Shown here: one piece after another, positions 45,150 to 54,865 of the stretch
Layout of the letters: every line of letters starts with the position of its first letter
Numbering within the stretch: the first letter of the stretch is position 1
From: Platerodrilus igneus
Lineage: Eukaryota; Arthropoda; Insecta; Coleoptera; Lycidae
Length of the DNA: 64,000 bases
Assembly (NCBI GenBank): GCA_036346225.1
Contig: JARFIW010001216.1
Coordinates: 1,214,501-1,278,500 of the forward strand
Direction: 5' to 3'
Program-made: the position numbers and the translations under genes
The notes under the pieces: generated by a model
Database searches by the model: none
Told to the model about the DNA's origin: nothing
The model's input: only the letters and a program-made list of their open reading frames with translations

Positions 45150-45963
45150 ATAAGAAAAAGAAGAGTATAGGAAAACCTAGAGCAAGCTATATTAGTCAGT
45201 TACGTATTGCATAAGTCACATATAAGTTATATTAAGATTACATTAGTGGGAACAAATTGCATTCGCTTCAAAATTGGAAATGTATATATTTATTTTATAT
45301 TAAGCTTGTCAAGCTGTAGACACATTAATTATAGACATAGTAGTAAAAGTCACCCTCATAATTAACACATGTGGGTGTATAGACTAAACATCCGTTGGAG
45401 CGGACTGCGTCCCTTCAAGATTTGAAATGTAGACATTTACTTTAGATTAAACTTGTCATATTAATCAAAGTTACCCTTAAGCTTTTATTATAGGAAACTT
45501 ACGATACTGGGCGACAGCAGCACCCTTAACAATCTGATTTATCTCACATAATATTTATTTTGTGTCTAGCATAAACCCTCCAGAAGACGGATAATCCATC
45601 CAAGTGCATGGGAACCAAGGTTGTTCACACACGACCAATGCAAAGAGTCGTGGAAGAAAACACATAAATACTAGAGACAAACGTTCTGGACTTCACTTCA
45701 AGTTAAGACTTCAAACTCACTTCATTTTAAGAACACTTCAAGACTTCGTTTAGTTCAAGTTAGATGTATGTACACATCGTGTGTAAATGTTCATAGTACC
45801 AAGTTGTTGTAATAAATGTTTTTAAAAACTTTCTGTTGTTGATAAAGGACAAAATTAGTCAAATTATTAGAAATTTATGTTGTGAAGGCTATGTAGAACT
45901 TTTTAGATTAGCACAGAATAGAAAAGAGGTTAGAGCTGCGTCAAACCGACCTTATGTAAGGTC
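45150..45963 (+). pseudogene. RTE LINE C-terminal end (copy 3), split by a 655-bp insertion
   Basis: The left piece near 45150-45198 reads KKSIGKPRASYISQ. The right piece near 45862-45963 reads IIRNLCCEGYVELFRLAQNRKEVRAASNRPY. Together they are the last residues of an RTE-type protein. They are separated by 45199-45853. ATTAGTCA occurs at both edges (45191-45198 and 45854-45861). Confidence 0.65.
45199..45853. mobile_element. Unidentified 655-bp insertion, LTR-like
   Basis: Flanked by the direct repeat ATTAGTCA, part of which may be a target duplication. It has no open frame. It carries an A/T-rich promoter-like CACATAAATAC near 45659 and AATAAATG near 45811, the order expected in an LTR on the plus strand. 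Its ends are not TG...CA, so the class is open. Confidence 0.45.
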
Positions 45964-45999
45964 GAAAACAAAATGAACAAAATGATGTGCTGTATTTAA

Positions 46000-46506
46000 C
46001 AAGAAAAAGCAACTACTATGTTTAAAGACAACAAACATAGAAACAAGGGAAAGACTGCTGAAAGGATATGTCTGGATCACGGCGCTGTACGGGCTGTGAA
46101 ACTTGGACAGTAGGTGAAGCGGACAGGAAAAGGGTAGAAGCATTCGCAATGTAGTGCTACAGACAAATGATGAAAATATCATATACAGACAAAGTTAAGA
46201 ACAAAGAGGTACTAAAAATGCTACGGGAAGAAAGAAATATGTGGAAAATGGTAAAAATAGAAGAGATATGATGATAGGATACATACTACGGCATGAGGGA
46301 ATAGTGCGGAATATATTAGAAGCAGAGATAGGAAAAAAAAGAGGTAGATGTAGACCTAGATCAGACTATTGCACGCAGGTAGTGAAAGATGTAGGTTGTG
46401 GGAATTTCGCGTAAATGCGTAGGTTAGCTTCAGAATAGGAAACAATAGAGGTACGCGTCTAACCAGTTCAAAACTGAAGACCTAATGATGATGATGATGA
46501 TGATTA
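46000..46506 (+). pseudogene. RTE LINE C-terminal part (copy 4) with (GAT)n tail
   Basis: Diverged from copies 1-3: LLKGYVWITALYGCETWT, ADRKRVEAFAM, MKISYTDKVKNKEVLKML, EERNMWKMVK, MMIGYILRHEGIVRNILEAEIG and GRCRPRSDYCTQVVKDVGCG, in shifting frames. It ends in (GAT)n at 46487-46505, a typical RTE-type 3' repeat. This points to a second RTE family, because copy 2 ends in AAAT repeats. Confidence 0.7.
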
Positions 46507-48420
46507 CCTAACTAATTCCTGTTTACCGATTTGTGTTGTTGAGTTAAAATAGTTTGAAAGTACACTGAACGTGCTTGAATAATGATAACCCCATGTAATT
46601 GGAACACCCAATGTTAAACTTGGAATGTAGTTTTAATCAAATTTGAAATAGGATATAAAAGTGTCTATCAAGAAATTGGTACGAATGGTATTAAAAAGCA
46701 ACTGCGTGTGGAATTTTTTAGTTAAGCAATATTAGGAGCTCGAAGGCTAATGACAACGAATACTATTCATTTCTTCTATTGAAACCACTTTGCTAATAAA
46801 TTACAAGTATTTATTTCTTAACAATTAGCATGAATGTAAAAGAGAAATTAGAAAGGAGAAAACCGGATTTGTCTAGCCCAAAATTAGTTCAATACGTAAT
46901 AAGTTATTTACGATTGCCTATTAAAATCGCATGCGTTGATGCTATAACTTAACCTTGCCGATATCTTGCTTTTTCTGCAACGAATTAAGTAGGAATTAAA
47001 TTTCTTGATGTTATTAAAAACCTTGGCAATTTAAATAATGAAGTATGACTTTGTAAAAACTCGACTAACCAGAAAATTTAACCGGTTTAGAATAAAAATT
47101 TTGAATACTTGTATCTTGATTGACCTTGACCAACATTTCTTTCATAATTTGCAAAACTATAAATCTTTGATCGCTAAATGCCAATAAACTTCCCTAACAG
47201 CGGAAGCCTTGTTTACAAATAAGCGACGAAGGTAATATAATTTTCAAGGTTTTGTCTGTAAAATTCACCTTAGTCATTTATAAATAATAAAAACAACGCA
47301 AGTCGAATTTTCAGAGCTTGAATTAAGTGTGTTCAAATATGAAAGCTGCTGCTATCGCTTCGGGGCAAAAGAAGGCAAAAACGATAGTAATACGTCAAAT
47401 ATTGGGAATGGAAAAACAACGTATAAGTAATTCATTATTTATACATTATCGATTCAAGGAATTTTACGTAGATACAGTGTAACTTCAATAAAATGCAAAT
47501 TCCCAATAAAACTTTACCAGTGTCCGCTTTTCTTGTTCGTTTTAATTGAAATCTTTTTAACGAAACAATTAAAACTGAAAACAGTAAAATCGTTAGCGTC
47601 ATATTAGAAAACGTTGTCTAGCAAACAAGGAACATCCCACTTTCGAATACATTCAATTTGTATTTTACAATCGGATCAGGAAACGAGCGATCTTATAATC
47701 TTTTGTGACAAGTAATACCGTAAAACGAGGTGTCTTTGTGACAGATTGTAATAAATATTATTATTTGCGATTCTATCTTTAATATTCATTATTAACTTTA
47801 TCCTCGTGACTATCAGCAAAAAACAATTACACCCCCAAATTTCCTAAACCCTAACCTGATATCACAAGGTCGAGAATTTCTTCTTTTTAATGTAAGCCCA
47901 AGGTAATGTTTGATGGAGAATGGCTTGAGACAAAGAAAAACTCTTAAGACATAAACGGCTAGTCGAGTGTTAGCTCTGGGTAGATCATGAGCTTGGGTCA
48001 TGGGTCGATAAAAGACCAAAAATATATTTAATGAGCGCCACCGTATTTTTCAATACAATAACCAACAAAATTTAACTGTGCTTGTATAAGGGTAATGCGG
48101 AAACCTTATCTTAACACCACTAACATAGCCATAAAACCTGAATTTCACCCTTTAAGACACACTTACCAAGACCTCAAACACCAGATGTCATACAGATGTC
48201 TCGGCTTTACCTGTGAACAAACAAGAGTACAACATGGACACCATTTGTGTCCTCAAAATATTGCCAAAAATAAAATAATAGAATTTAGGCTTCTAAAATA
48301 TATACTGAGAATTTGTTTTCATTACACACAATTTCTATTCCGGGATGACTTGCACTTTTTTGAATGTTAAATAATAAAACGTCTTTCAAAAACAAAATAG
48401 ATTCTATTTGGATAAATTTC

Positions 48421-48426
<6 letters not shown>
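46507..48426. other. AT-rich DNA, no gene or known element seen
   Basis: 1.9 kb with only short chance open frames. It may be host intergenic DNA or very old repeats. Confidence 0.6.

Positions 48427-48475
<49 letters not shown>
48427..48475. repeat. (AT)n microsatellite, left flank of G2
   Basis: About 49 bp of alternating AT, ending at the first base of the G2 LTR fragment. Confidence 0.9.
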
Positions 48476-48477
<2 letters not shown>

Positions 48478-48650
48478 CTGTGAAACTTCCAAAATACGGG
48501 AACTACGGTTTTCGAATTGAGCCTCACGAATTGTGCGTCAAAGAATGCTGTGAAACCTACAAAAAGCTATTAACTTAACTGGTCCGTTGACTTTCTTCTG
48601 TTCATCGCCTCGGCTGCTCCCCTAGATAAACCTTCATCCTCTCTCATAAA
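48476..48650 (-). repeat. G2 3' LTR, only its last 175 bp
   Basis: Nearly identical to 50999-51163. It starts on the plus strand at TGCTGTG, i.e. the LTR ends CACAGCA on the minus strand. The U3 part is missing. Confidence 0.8.
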
Positions 48651-48654
48651 AAAA

Positions 48655-49419
48655 AAAAATATCGATTTTTCCCTGTATGGAAAATCCTATGTACCTTCTA
48701 GAATTCTTGTGTAATGGAATCCGCCAGAATGAATTCCTTAAATCTACTTTATTAAAAACAAACTTGCCACTTAATCTCGTCAAAAGTGTGTCCATGGATG
48801 GTAGACAATGGAATTGCGGTTTGGTCCGTTGATTAATTTTTCGTGCATCTTTAATTAATTCTGCCTTCACCTGCTCCCGATATGCCGCTGTTGCTTCTAC
48901 CCCCACTAATTCTGCATGTTTTTGTACTAAAGCTTGAACCTCTACTATCCTATCTTCTGGACATCTTATCGTGTTGATCTGTTTACCTTCATCATCTTCT
49001 ACCTCTACTACATTAATACTCAACCCTGTGTCATCCTCTGTGACTTCATAACTGCCCTTCCATGGCACTACCCTATCCTTAATCCTTACTACCTTCCGTT
49101 CCATATCTATCAAAACCCCTAACTGCATCATACAGTCAACACCTAAAATGCTCTGAAACTTCAGTCCAGGTACAATTACAAACTCCTGTTCACAGCTTAA
49201 ACTTCCTATATCTATCCTAAGCACCACAACACTATTTACTACAGCAAATTTTTTTTTATTTGAAGCTACTAAATGGCTACGCTTTATAGGCATAATTCTA
49301 TCACAAACCTTATCCCTAATTTTGCTGACGAATTCCTCCGATATTAAACTCGCCTCTGCCCCTGTATCAAGTAATACTTCTACATTATTCTCAAAAATTC
49401 CTACATTAATAATTGGCAA
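48655..49419 (-). pseudogene. G2 protease and partial RT
   Basis: Open for 261 codons. It begins MPIINVGIFENNVEVLLDTGAEASLI with the retropepsin DTG (about residue 18), followed by GVDCMMQLGVLID. The linker toward RT is short. After HAELVGVEAT the frame jumps to KDARKINQRTKPQFHCLPSMDTLL, so the RT N-terminus is deleted. RT motif A is changed to FNKVDLRNSFWRIPLH. It ends after YIGFSIQGKI, where T-rich LTR sequence is fused in. No YVDD, RNase H or integrase is present. Confidence 0.8.
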
Positions 49420-49429
49420 ACATAATTTT

Positions 49430-50845
49430 TCCTCAGTTTCTGGCTCTACTTCCTCCTCAATTTTGAAAAATTCACGTGGATGTTCATATACATTTACACT
49501 GAAATCTAGTGGTCTGTCGCGTTCTAAAATCCTGTCCAGGTCTGTTTTCCCTACTTGGTCCTGGTCTAGCCGTCACCTCAGCGTATGTCCTAGGCGTTTC
49601 CACTCGTTCCGTGTCTGTATTAGCTGTCCCCCTCATGTCCGGTGAACTATTCCTTCTGGTAGGTTCCGGTCTCGGTGCAGGTCTCCTTCCTAAACTATTA
49701 CTTCTAACGTATGGTCGTCGCTGTTCCCAATTCTGTCGCTGGTATCCGTAACTATTCCCCTTCTAGCATAGTTGTCCCGTCTATTGTCAAACCTAACTGT
49801 GTTGATCTGTCTTTCCCTATTATCCGAGGTCGTCCACTACTTACGTCGTCGTACCTCTGCAGGTATTCTAAAACATTTCTCTGTCCACTATGTTCTGTAG
49901 TGCTACGTGTTGTCTTACTTCTACCTCGAAGTGTCGTGATAAATACTTGATAATTTGTCGGTCCGTCAGTGGTGGGTTCAGTTGCTTTGCTATGCTATAC
50001 TTGCGTATAGCATATTGCTCCTACTTCCTGAAAATTCTCCTTAAATTTCCCTGTGATTAAGTCGTCTCGTACCTGGTCTTGTCTGTGGTCACTCCAGTAG
50101 TGCTTTAAAAATCTGTCTTCAAAGTCCGTGTAGGTGTCTATGTCCTGTCCTACTAAATTGTACCATGCTTCCGCGTTGTCTTTCAATAAAGCCTTTATCG
50201 TATTCAGTTTAGTCTGTTCGTCAAATAAATTTCCCACTAGATTTCTTACACTATTAATAAAAATTTGTGGATTTACCCTGTTATCGCCATAAAACTTCAT
50301 GTTTTGGTCCAATGATCCTCCACCTGTATAAAATCTGGGACCATCCCCCGTTAAACTTGACATGTTATATTTAACTTCGCGTTCTACCCTGCCTAACTGA
50401 TCCCTACATGAGTCCGTCACTTCAGTCATTTTTATATTAATCTCTTCTTCACAAAAAATGCGTACTTCGGACCTTAAATGTCCCATTTCCTGTCGAAGAC
50501 CTGTAATATCACGCTCATTTTTTTCAACCCTATTTTCTACTTCCCCCAGTTTCACGGTAAGACTATCTTTAAATTCTGTAAATTCTTTAGTATTTTGTTC
50601 AATTTTCCCGCTTATCTGCTCTAATTTTGGTTGGACTCCTCCCTCGCTCTATTAGATTCTTCCCTAGCTAATCGCATTTCCTCAAACATTCTCATCATTA
50701 ACTCATTTCCTTGATCCCCTGATTCCGTCCTCGACTGATCTCTACTGCCTCCAGCTTCTTCCATTTTCGAATTTTTCCCACACAATGCACTATCGTCACT
50801 TCCAATTTCCACTCCTTGACTCCTTAACCCCTCTTTTCTCTGCAT
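49430..50845 (-). pseudogene. gag: G2 Gag, broken
   Basis: The probable start is the ATG at 50845 (MQRKEGLRSQG). The N-terminal half is a predicted coiled coil (EEMRLAREESNRAREESNQ, then LGEVENRVEKNERDITGLRQE). A frameshift near 50625 and an open stretch at 50555-49995 follow, with the Gag core: MKFYGDNRVNPQIFINSV, LLKDNAEAWYNLV, FEDRFLKHYWSDHRQ. Later pieces in other frames include LTDRQIIKYLSRHFEVEVRQ and the basic tail down to about 49430. No CCHC knuckle was found. Same plan as G1 Gag. Confidence 0.75.
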
Positions 50846-50960
50846 ACGTTCTAATCACTCACACACACTCTAAAATACTCCTAAATTTATACACACACAG
50901 AAACTCTCTTTCTCAGATCGCCAGTTTCCTGGAATAAAATCACAAAATTTTTTTTGAGAC

Positions 50961-50994
50961 TCGAGCCTCACTTTTGGGTCGCCAAGAATGCTGT
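50961..50994 (-). promoter_or_regulatory. G2 primer-binding site, tRNA-Lys type
   Basis: On the minus strand TGGCGACCCAAAAGTGAGGC, continuing TCGAG, starts 4 nt after the LTR end. It resembles the tRNA-Lys complement TGGCGCCCAACGTGGGGC followed by TCGAA. A second degenerate version (TGACGCACAATTCGTGAGGC, then TCG) lies inside the LTR end at about 51029-51056. Confidence 0.6.
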
Positions 50995-50998
50995 GAAA

Positions 50999-53133
50999 CT
51001 TCCAAAATACGGGAACTACGGTTTTCGAATCGAGCCTCACGAATTGTGCGTCAAAGAATGCTGTGAAACCTACAAAAAGCTATTAACTTAACTGGTCCGT
51101 TGACTTTCTTCTGTTCATCGCCTCGGCTGCTCCCCTAGATAAACCTTCATCCTCATTCATAAAAAAAAAACAAACACATTCCTACCACAAACATCAACGT
51201 TAACTCTATTTACATCAATATTCACAATACATTAAAATTTCAAAATTAAAAATTCAGCATAAATTTCAGTATCAGAAAATTTCAAGATTTAAGTTTGTTA
51301 TCATTTTAATGTGCATCCAAAATTAAAGTCCTTGTAGGATGCCTACTAATTAATATAACAATATATGCAGACCTGAGTCTGAGTACAAAGGAGCATCTAC
51401 CACCCTTTACGTTAATTAACCAGGTTCGTCTAATTGAGCTCAAAGACATACCCAAATTTTCATCAAGAACATAAATACTAAATACTCCTTTCGACTTAAA
51501 CAAGAAAATCTCACCTTAAAATTAAAAATTTGCCATTAGTACAATTTCACTACTGTCCATTTTAAGTAAATAAATTATAAAGTTATTCAACACACACGAA
51601 AACATCAAAGTTCAAACAAAATAGTATAATTTACCTGAAGGTTACTGCACTCGTAGCTTCAATGTACATCGTCCCTTTTGTTAATCACACCATTCCAACT
51701 GGGTTATATTTACGGCTTCTGATTCTCAACGCTTTTAAAATTTTCTCCACCACCATTCATCTAAAGTTGTTTCAGGGCTTTTCCGGAACTCATTTGTGTA
51801 TATCTGAACCTTGTTTTGTGGATCCAGACACGTTTATGAACCATTTAATTATTAACAGCCCCGAAACATAGTAAAGAAATTCATACTTCTTTCACCAATA
51901 TACGCCAAAACTGCCTACTTTTGTGTATTCATTTGTCGTTGCGGATTTGACTAATGGGTACAGTGATACTAAACTTTATTACCTTGTATCTTCTTTTCTA
52001 AGTGCACTAAAGTACATTCATTGTAGCACGTAAAGGACAAACTGTTTTAAATCACCAAAATATACGAGCAAACTGTTTAAATTATTCTATCAAACTCGGA
52101 AAACTAAAAAGCACTGTTTAACGCATTGAATCAATTCGAAAATCTCAGAGAGCTTGTTCATATTAACCTGGGTATATATAGCGGTTAGCCCGTCTGTCGG
52201 TCTTGTCCCCAAAACGGACAATTCTTCAGAATTTCGCATGCTAAGTTCCCATTCCGTAGCCCGGCATGCGATTTTTACAAAATTTGCACTCGCATCAGTT
52301 AAATCTCAGAAATTTCGACACGGCTCGCAACGTCTGGAAATAACTAATTAATTTTTATACAGAAATGTTATTTCTACCTCTCAAGTTTGCCTCTTATTTT
52401 CAACCAATCGCAACCCAGTGACGTTGCTCCACTCACGCCTTTTACTATATGTGTCTCGGTCTTGCGCATATTATCTGTCTCTATCTACCCTGTTCTTATT
52501 GGTGCAAATTGATATTCTTTATTATCGATTATTTCAGTCCATGTGGACTGTGAAATAACCCACCTTTAGCATTTCTCGTAACTATTAAGCTACGGTTTCT
52601 CCAAGATTCTCTGTAATCATTTGTTATCTGCCAAATTTACGCAGAATGAGCCTTTTAAAAATACGCAGGTGTTCAAACATAATACTTCTAAATAACACTT
52701 CTACGATTTGCATTTTATTGGGTTTTTACAAGTTTTTATAGATATTATATGTTACTAATAATGGTTCCATTAACTCCAATTAAAATAATACCCTTTAATT
52801 TTTAGTGAATCCTAATTAAATATTAATTATTATCTGTACGTTTTGTTTAATACCGGTTACTTAAAATTGAGTTAATTAATATAAATTTTGCACGTAATTT
52901 TCTATTTGTTTCTTTACTCGGAATAATTATATTACACGTGGAGCATTTTAATACTGCTTCTTTTTATATAAAGCGTCTTGTAAATGATTTAAATCTCTTA
53001 TTTTTAATGAAACGAATGAATTTTTATTCTCCACGGTTTTTTTAATAAAGCGTACCTCTTCCCAAAGCTTCTACACGGTGATTAAAATTATTTGATGTGA
53101 TTATTTAATTTTCTACCCTGGTCTAAATATGAG

Positions 53134-53135
<2 letters not shown>
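50999..53135 (-). repeat. G2 5' LTR
   Basis: 2137 bp, homologous along its length to 54866-56978. In plus orientation its edges are TGCTGTG and ATATGAGCA. On the minus strand it has a conserved TATA box (CTATATATACC, 52172-52182) and an AATAAA 190-200 bp downstream (51975-51980). Both are kept in the other copy. It abuts (AT)n at 53136. Confidence 0.8.

Positions 53136-53170
<35 letters not shown>
53136..53170. repeat. (AT)n microsatellite, right flank of G2
   Basis: Alternating AT between the G2 LTR and the fold-back element. Confidence 0.9.
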
Positions 53171-53174
<4 letters not shown>

Positions 53175-53582
53175 TGATATTAGCAGGTTGTAGGTCAGCT
53201 TATTATGCGTACTCTTTATTATATTCTTAGCTTTCGGTTTATTTCAAACCTTTATCAAAGAAACTACAAAAACGTCATTATGGGCATCAAGCAATATACA
53301 ATAAGTACTTACTAATTGAGGTTGAATGCACATCAATATCATTGAACTATATAAAACTTAAAAGTATACATCAAATTTTAAAATTGAACAATAAAACATT
53401 TAAAACTGTAAACTATAAACTATTTACCTTGTGAACATGTATACTGTAAATAACCTTCAACGATAATTCTTTTATAATTTTGACAATTGTATTCTAAACC
53501 TGTCTTGATAGAGTGTGGGTGTGTTGAATGCGCATGGATGTGTGTGGGTATGTGTGAACGTATGTGTGTGTGTATGTTTGTG

Positions 53583-53623
<41 letters not shown>

Positions 53624-53926
53624 GCGCACGTACGTGTTCCTGTGTTATGCTATTGGTCTAAATAAGTTTGTTCTAGGTTTGAAATTAAGTAGATACGTGT
53701 ATATACAGCTTAGTTGATCTATATCTGTCCTTTTATTCATGGTATCCGTGTTTTTAAATATGTGGCACATTTCCAAAAATTCCCTTTTTGATCGCTTACC
53801 TTCCATGTTTAAAAACACGGATACCATGAATAAAAGGACAGATATAGATCAACTATGCTGTATATCCATCTACTTAATTTCAAACCTAGAACAAACTAAT
53901 TAGACCAATAGCATAACACAGGATCT

Positions 53927-53969
<43 letters not shown>

Positions 53970-54347
53970 AACATCACACACACACACACATACGTTCACA
54001 CATCCCACACACATCCATGCGCATTCAACACACCACACTCTATCAAGACAGGTTTAGAATACAATTGTCAAAATTATAAAAGAATTATCGTAAGGTTTAC
54101 GTATACATGTTCACAAGGTAAATAGTTATAGTCAGTTTTAAATGTTTTATTGTTCAAATTTGATGTATACTAAGTTTTATATGTTCAATGTGATGCATTC
54201 AACCTCAATTATAAGTACTTATGTTATGCTTGATGCCCATAATGACGTTTTTGTGTTCTTTATAAAGGTTTGAAATAAACCGAAAGCTAAGTATATAATA
54301 AAGAGTACGCAAATAACTAGCTGACTACAACCTGCTAATATCATTCA
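53171..54347. mobile_element. Penelope-like fold-back with long inverted repeat
   Basis: The left arm 53171-53758 and right arm 53808-54347 are inverted copies of each other around a 49-bp spacer. The outer ends are GAATGATATTAGCAGGTTG and its complement. Each arm holds a (GT)n/(GC GT)n or complementary tract, as in PLE pseudo-LTRs. Each also has, near its outer end, AAGGTTTGAAATAAACCGAAAG: a 5-bp stem with a GAAAT loop followed by CGAAA, like stem II of the hammerhead ribozymes found in Penelope-like elements. No protein is coded. It is flanked on both sides by (AT)n. Confidence 0.65.
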
Positions 54348-54381
54348 ATATATTCAAATCAGCAAGGTCGTTATACTACAT

Positions 54382-54383
<2 letters not shown>

Positions 54384-54437
<54 letters not shown>
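54384..54437. repeat. (AT)n microsatellite
   Basis: About 54 bp of alternating AT to the right of the fold-back. Confidence 0.9.
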
Positions 54438-54441
<4 letters not shown>

Positions 54442-54865
54442 TATAACAATCAAATTTACGGACGTGAAATAAATAAAGTATTGTTGATGGAAAATCGTTA
54501 TGGGATAAAGGCGTCCGAATAAAATAAATTATTGAATAATCATTTATTGAACATCAACGTTTCGGATAATATGAATCCTTAATCATGAGCTAAAAATTGC
54601 AATTAACAAAAACAGGAAAATAACATTATATACGGTACTTACATTCAATGTGATTAATAACACTAATTCATAACAAACATTGAATAGAATTTTTAGTAGA
54701 TCGATTCATTGCACTTTTCTTATTGGTTAGTTATATTTTAATTTTGTGACTTTTCAAATCAATCATTTGTCTATCCTTATTTAAAATACTACTTGATGTT
54801 TTATCTGTCAAACTGACACTTTAATATTCTATTCAATGTTTGTTATGAATTAGTGTTATATATAT
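54438..54865 (-). repeat. Penelope-like tail fragment with hammerhead-like motif
   Basis: On the minus strand TGATTAAGGATTCATATTAT followed by CCGAAACGTTG (about 54560-54590) has a GGAT/ATCC stem before CGAAAC. This matches the hammerhead pattern CUGANGA-stem-CGAAAC except for changed bases in the first core half. A 34-bp perfect inverted repeat (54657-54690 and 54826-54859) lies in the right part. No coding sequence. Confidence 0.5.

Larger units (their letters stand above)
48476..53135 (-). mobile_element. Ty3/gypsy element G2, internally deleted
   Basis: Minus-strand element with a full 5' LTR at 50999-53135, primer-binding site, gag and protease, and a short RT piece. A 175-bp fragment of the LTR's 3' end at 48476-48650 is joined directly to RT, so most of pol and most of the 3' LTR are deleted. 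The element lies between two (AT)n tracts. A solo LTR of the same family is at 54866-56978. RT wording (KPQF..., DLRNSFWRIPLH, YIGFSIQGKI) is close to that of G1. Confidence 0.8.

Noticed and set aside
48285..48527. Open frame with Tyr-Ile repeats
   Set aside because: Translation of an (AT)n microsatellite; no protein family.
49322..49950. Three plus-strand open frames opposite G2 gag
   Set aside because: Antisense shadows of the Gag-protease region on the minus strand.
53227..53262. Active hammerhead ribozyme
   Set aside because: Stem II and CGAAA fit, but the CUGANGA half reads UUGAUAA, with changes at core positions needed for cleavage.
53487..53717. Cys-Val-Arg-rich small protein
   Set aside because: Comes from the (GT)n/(GCGT)n tract in the fold-back.
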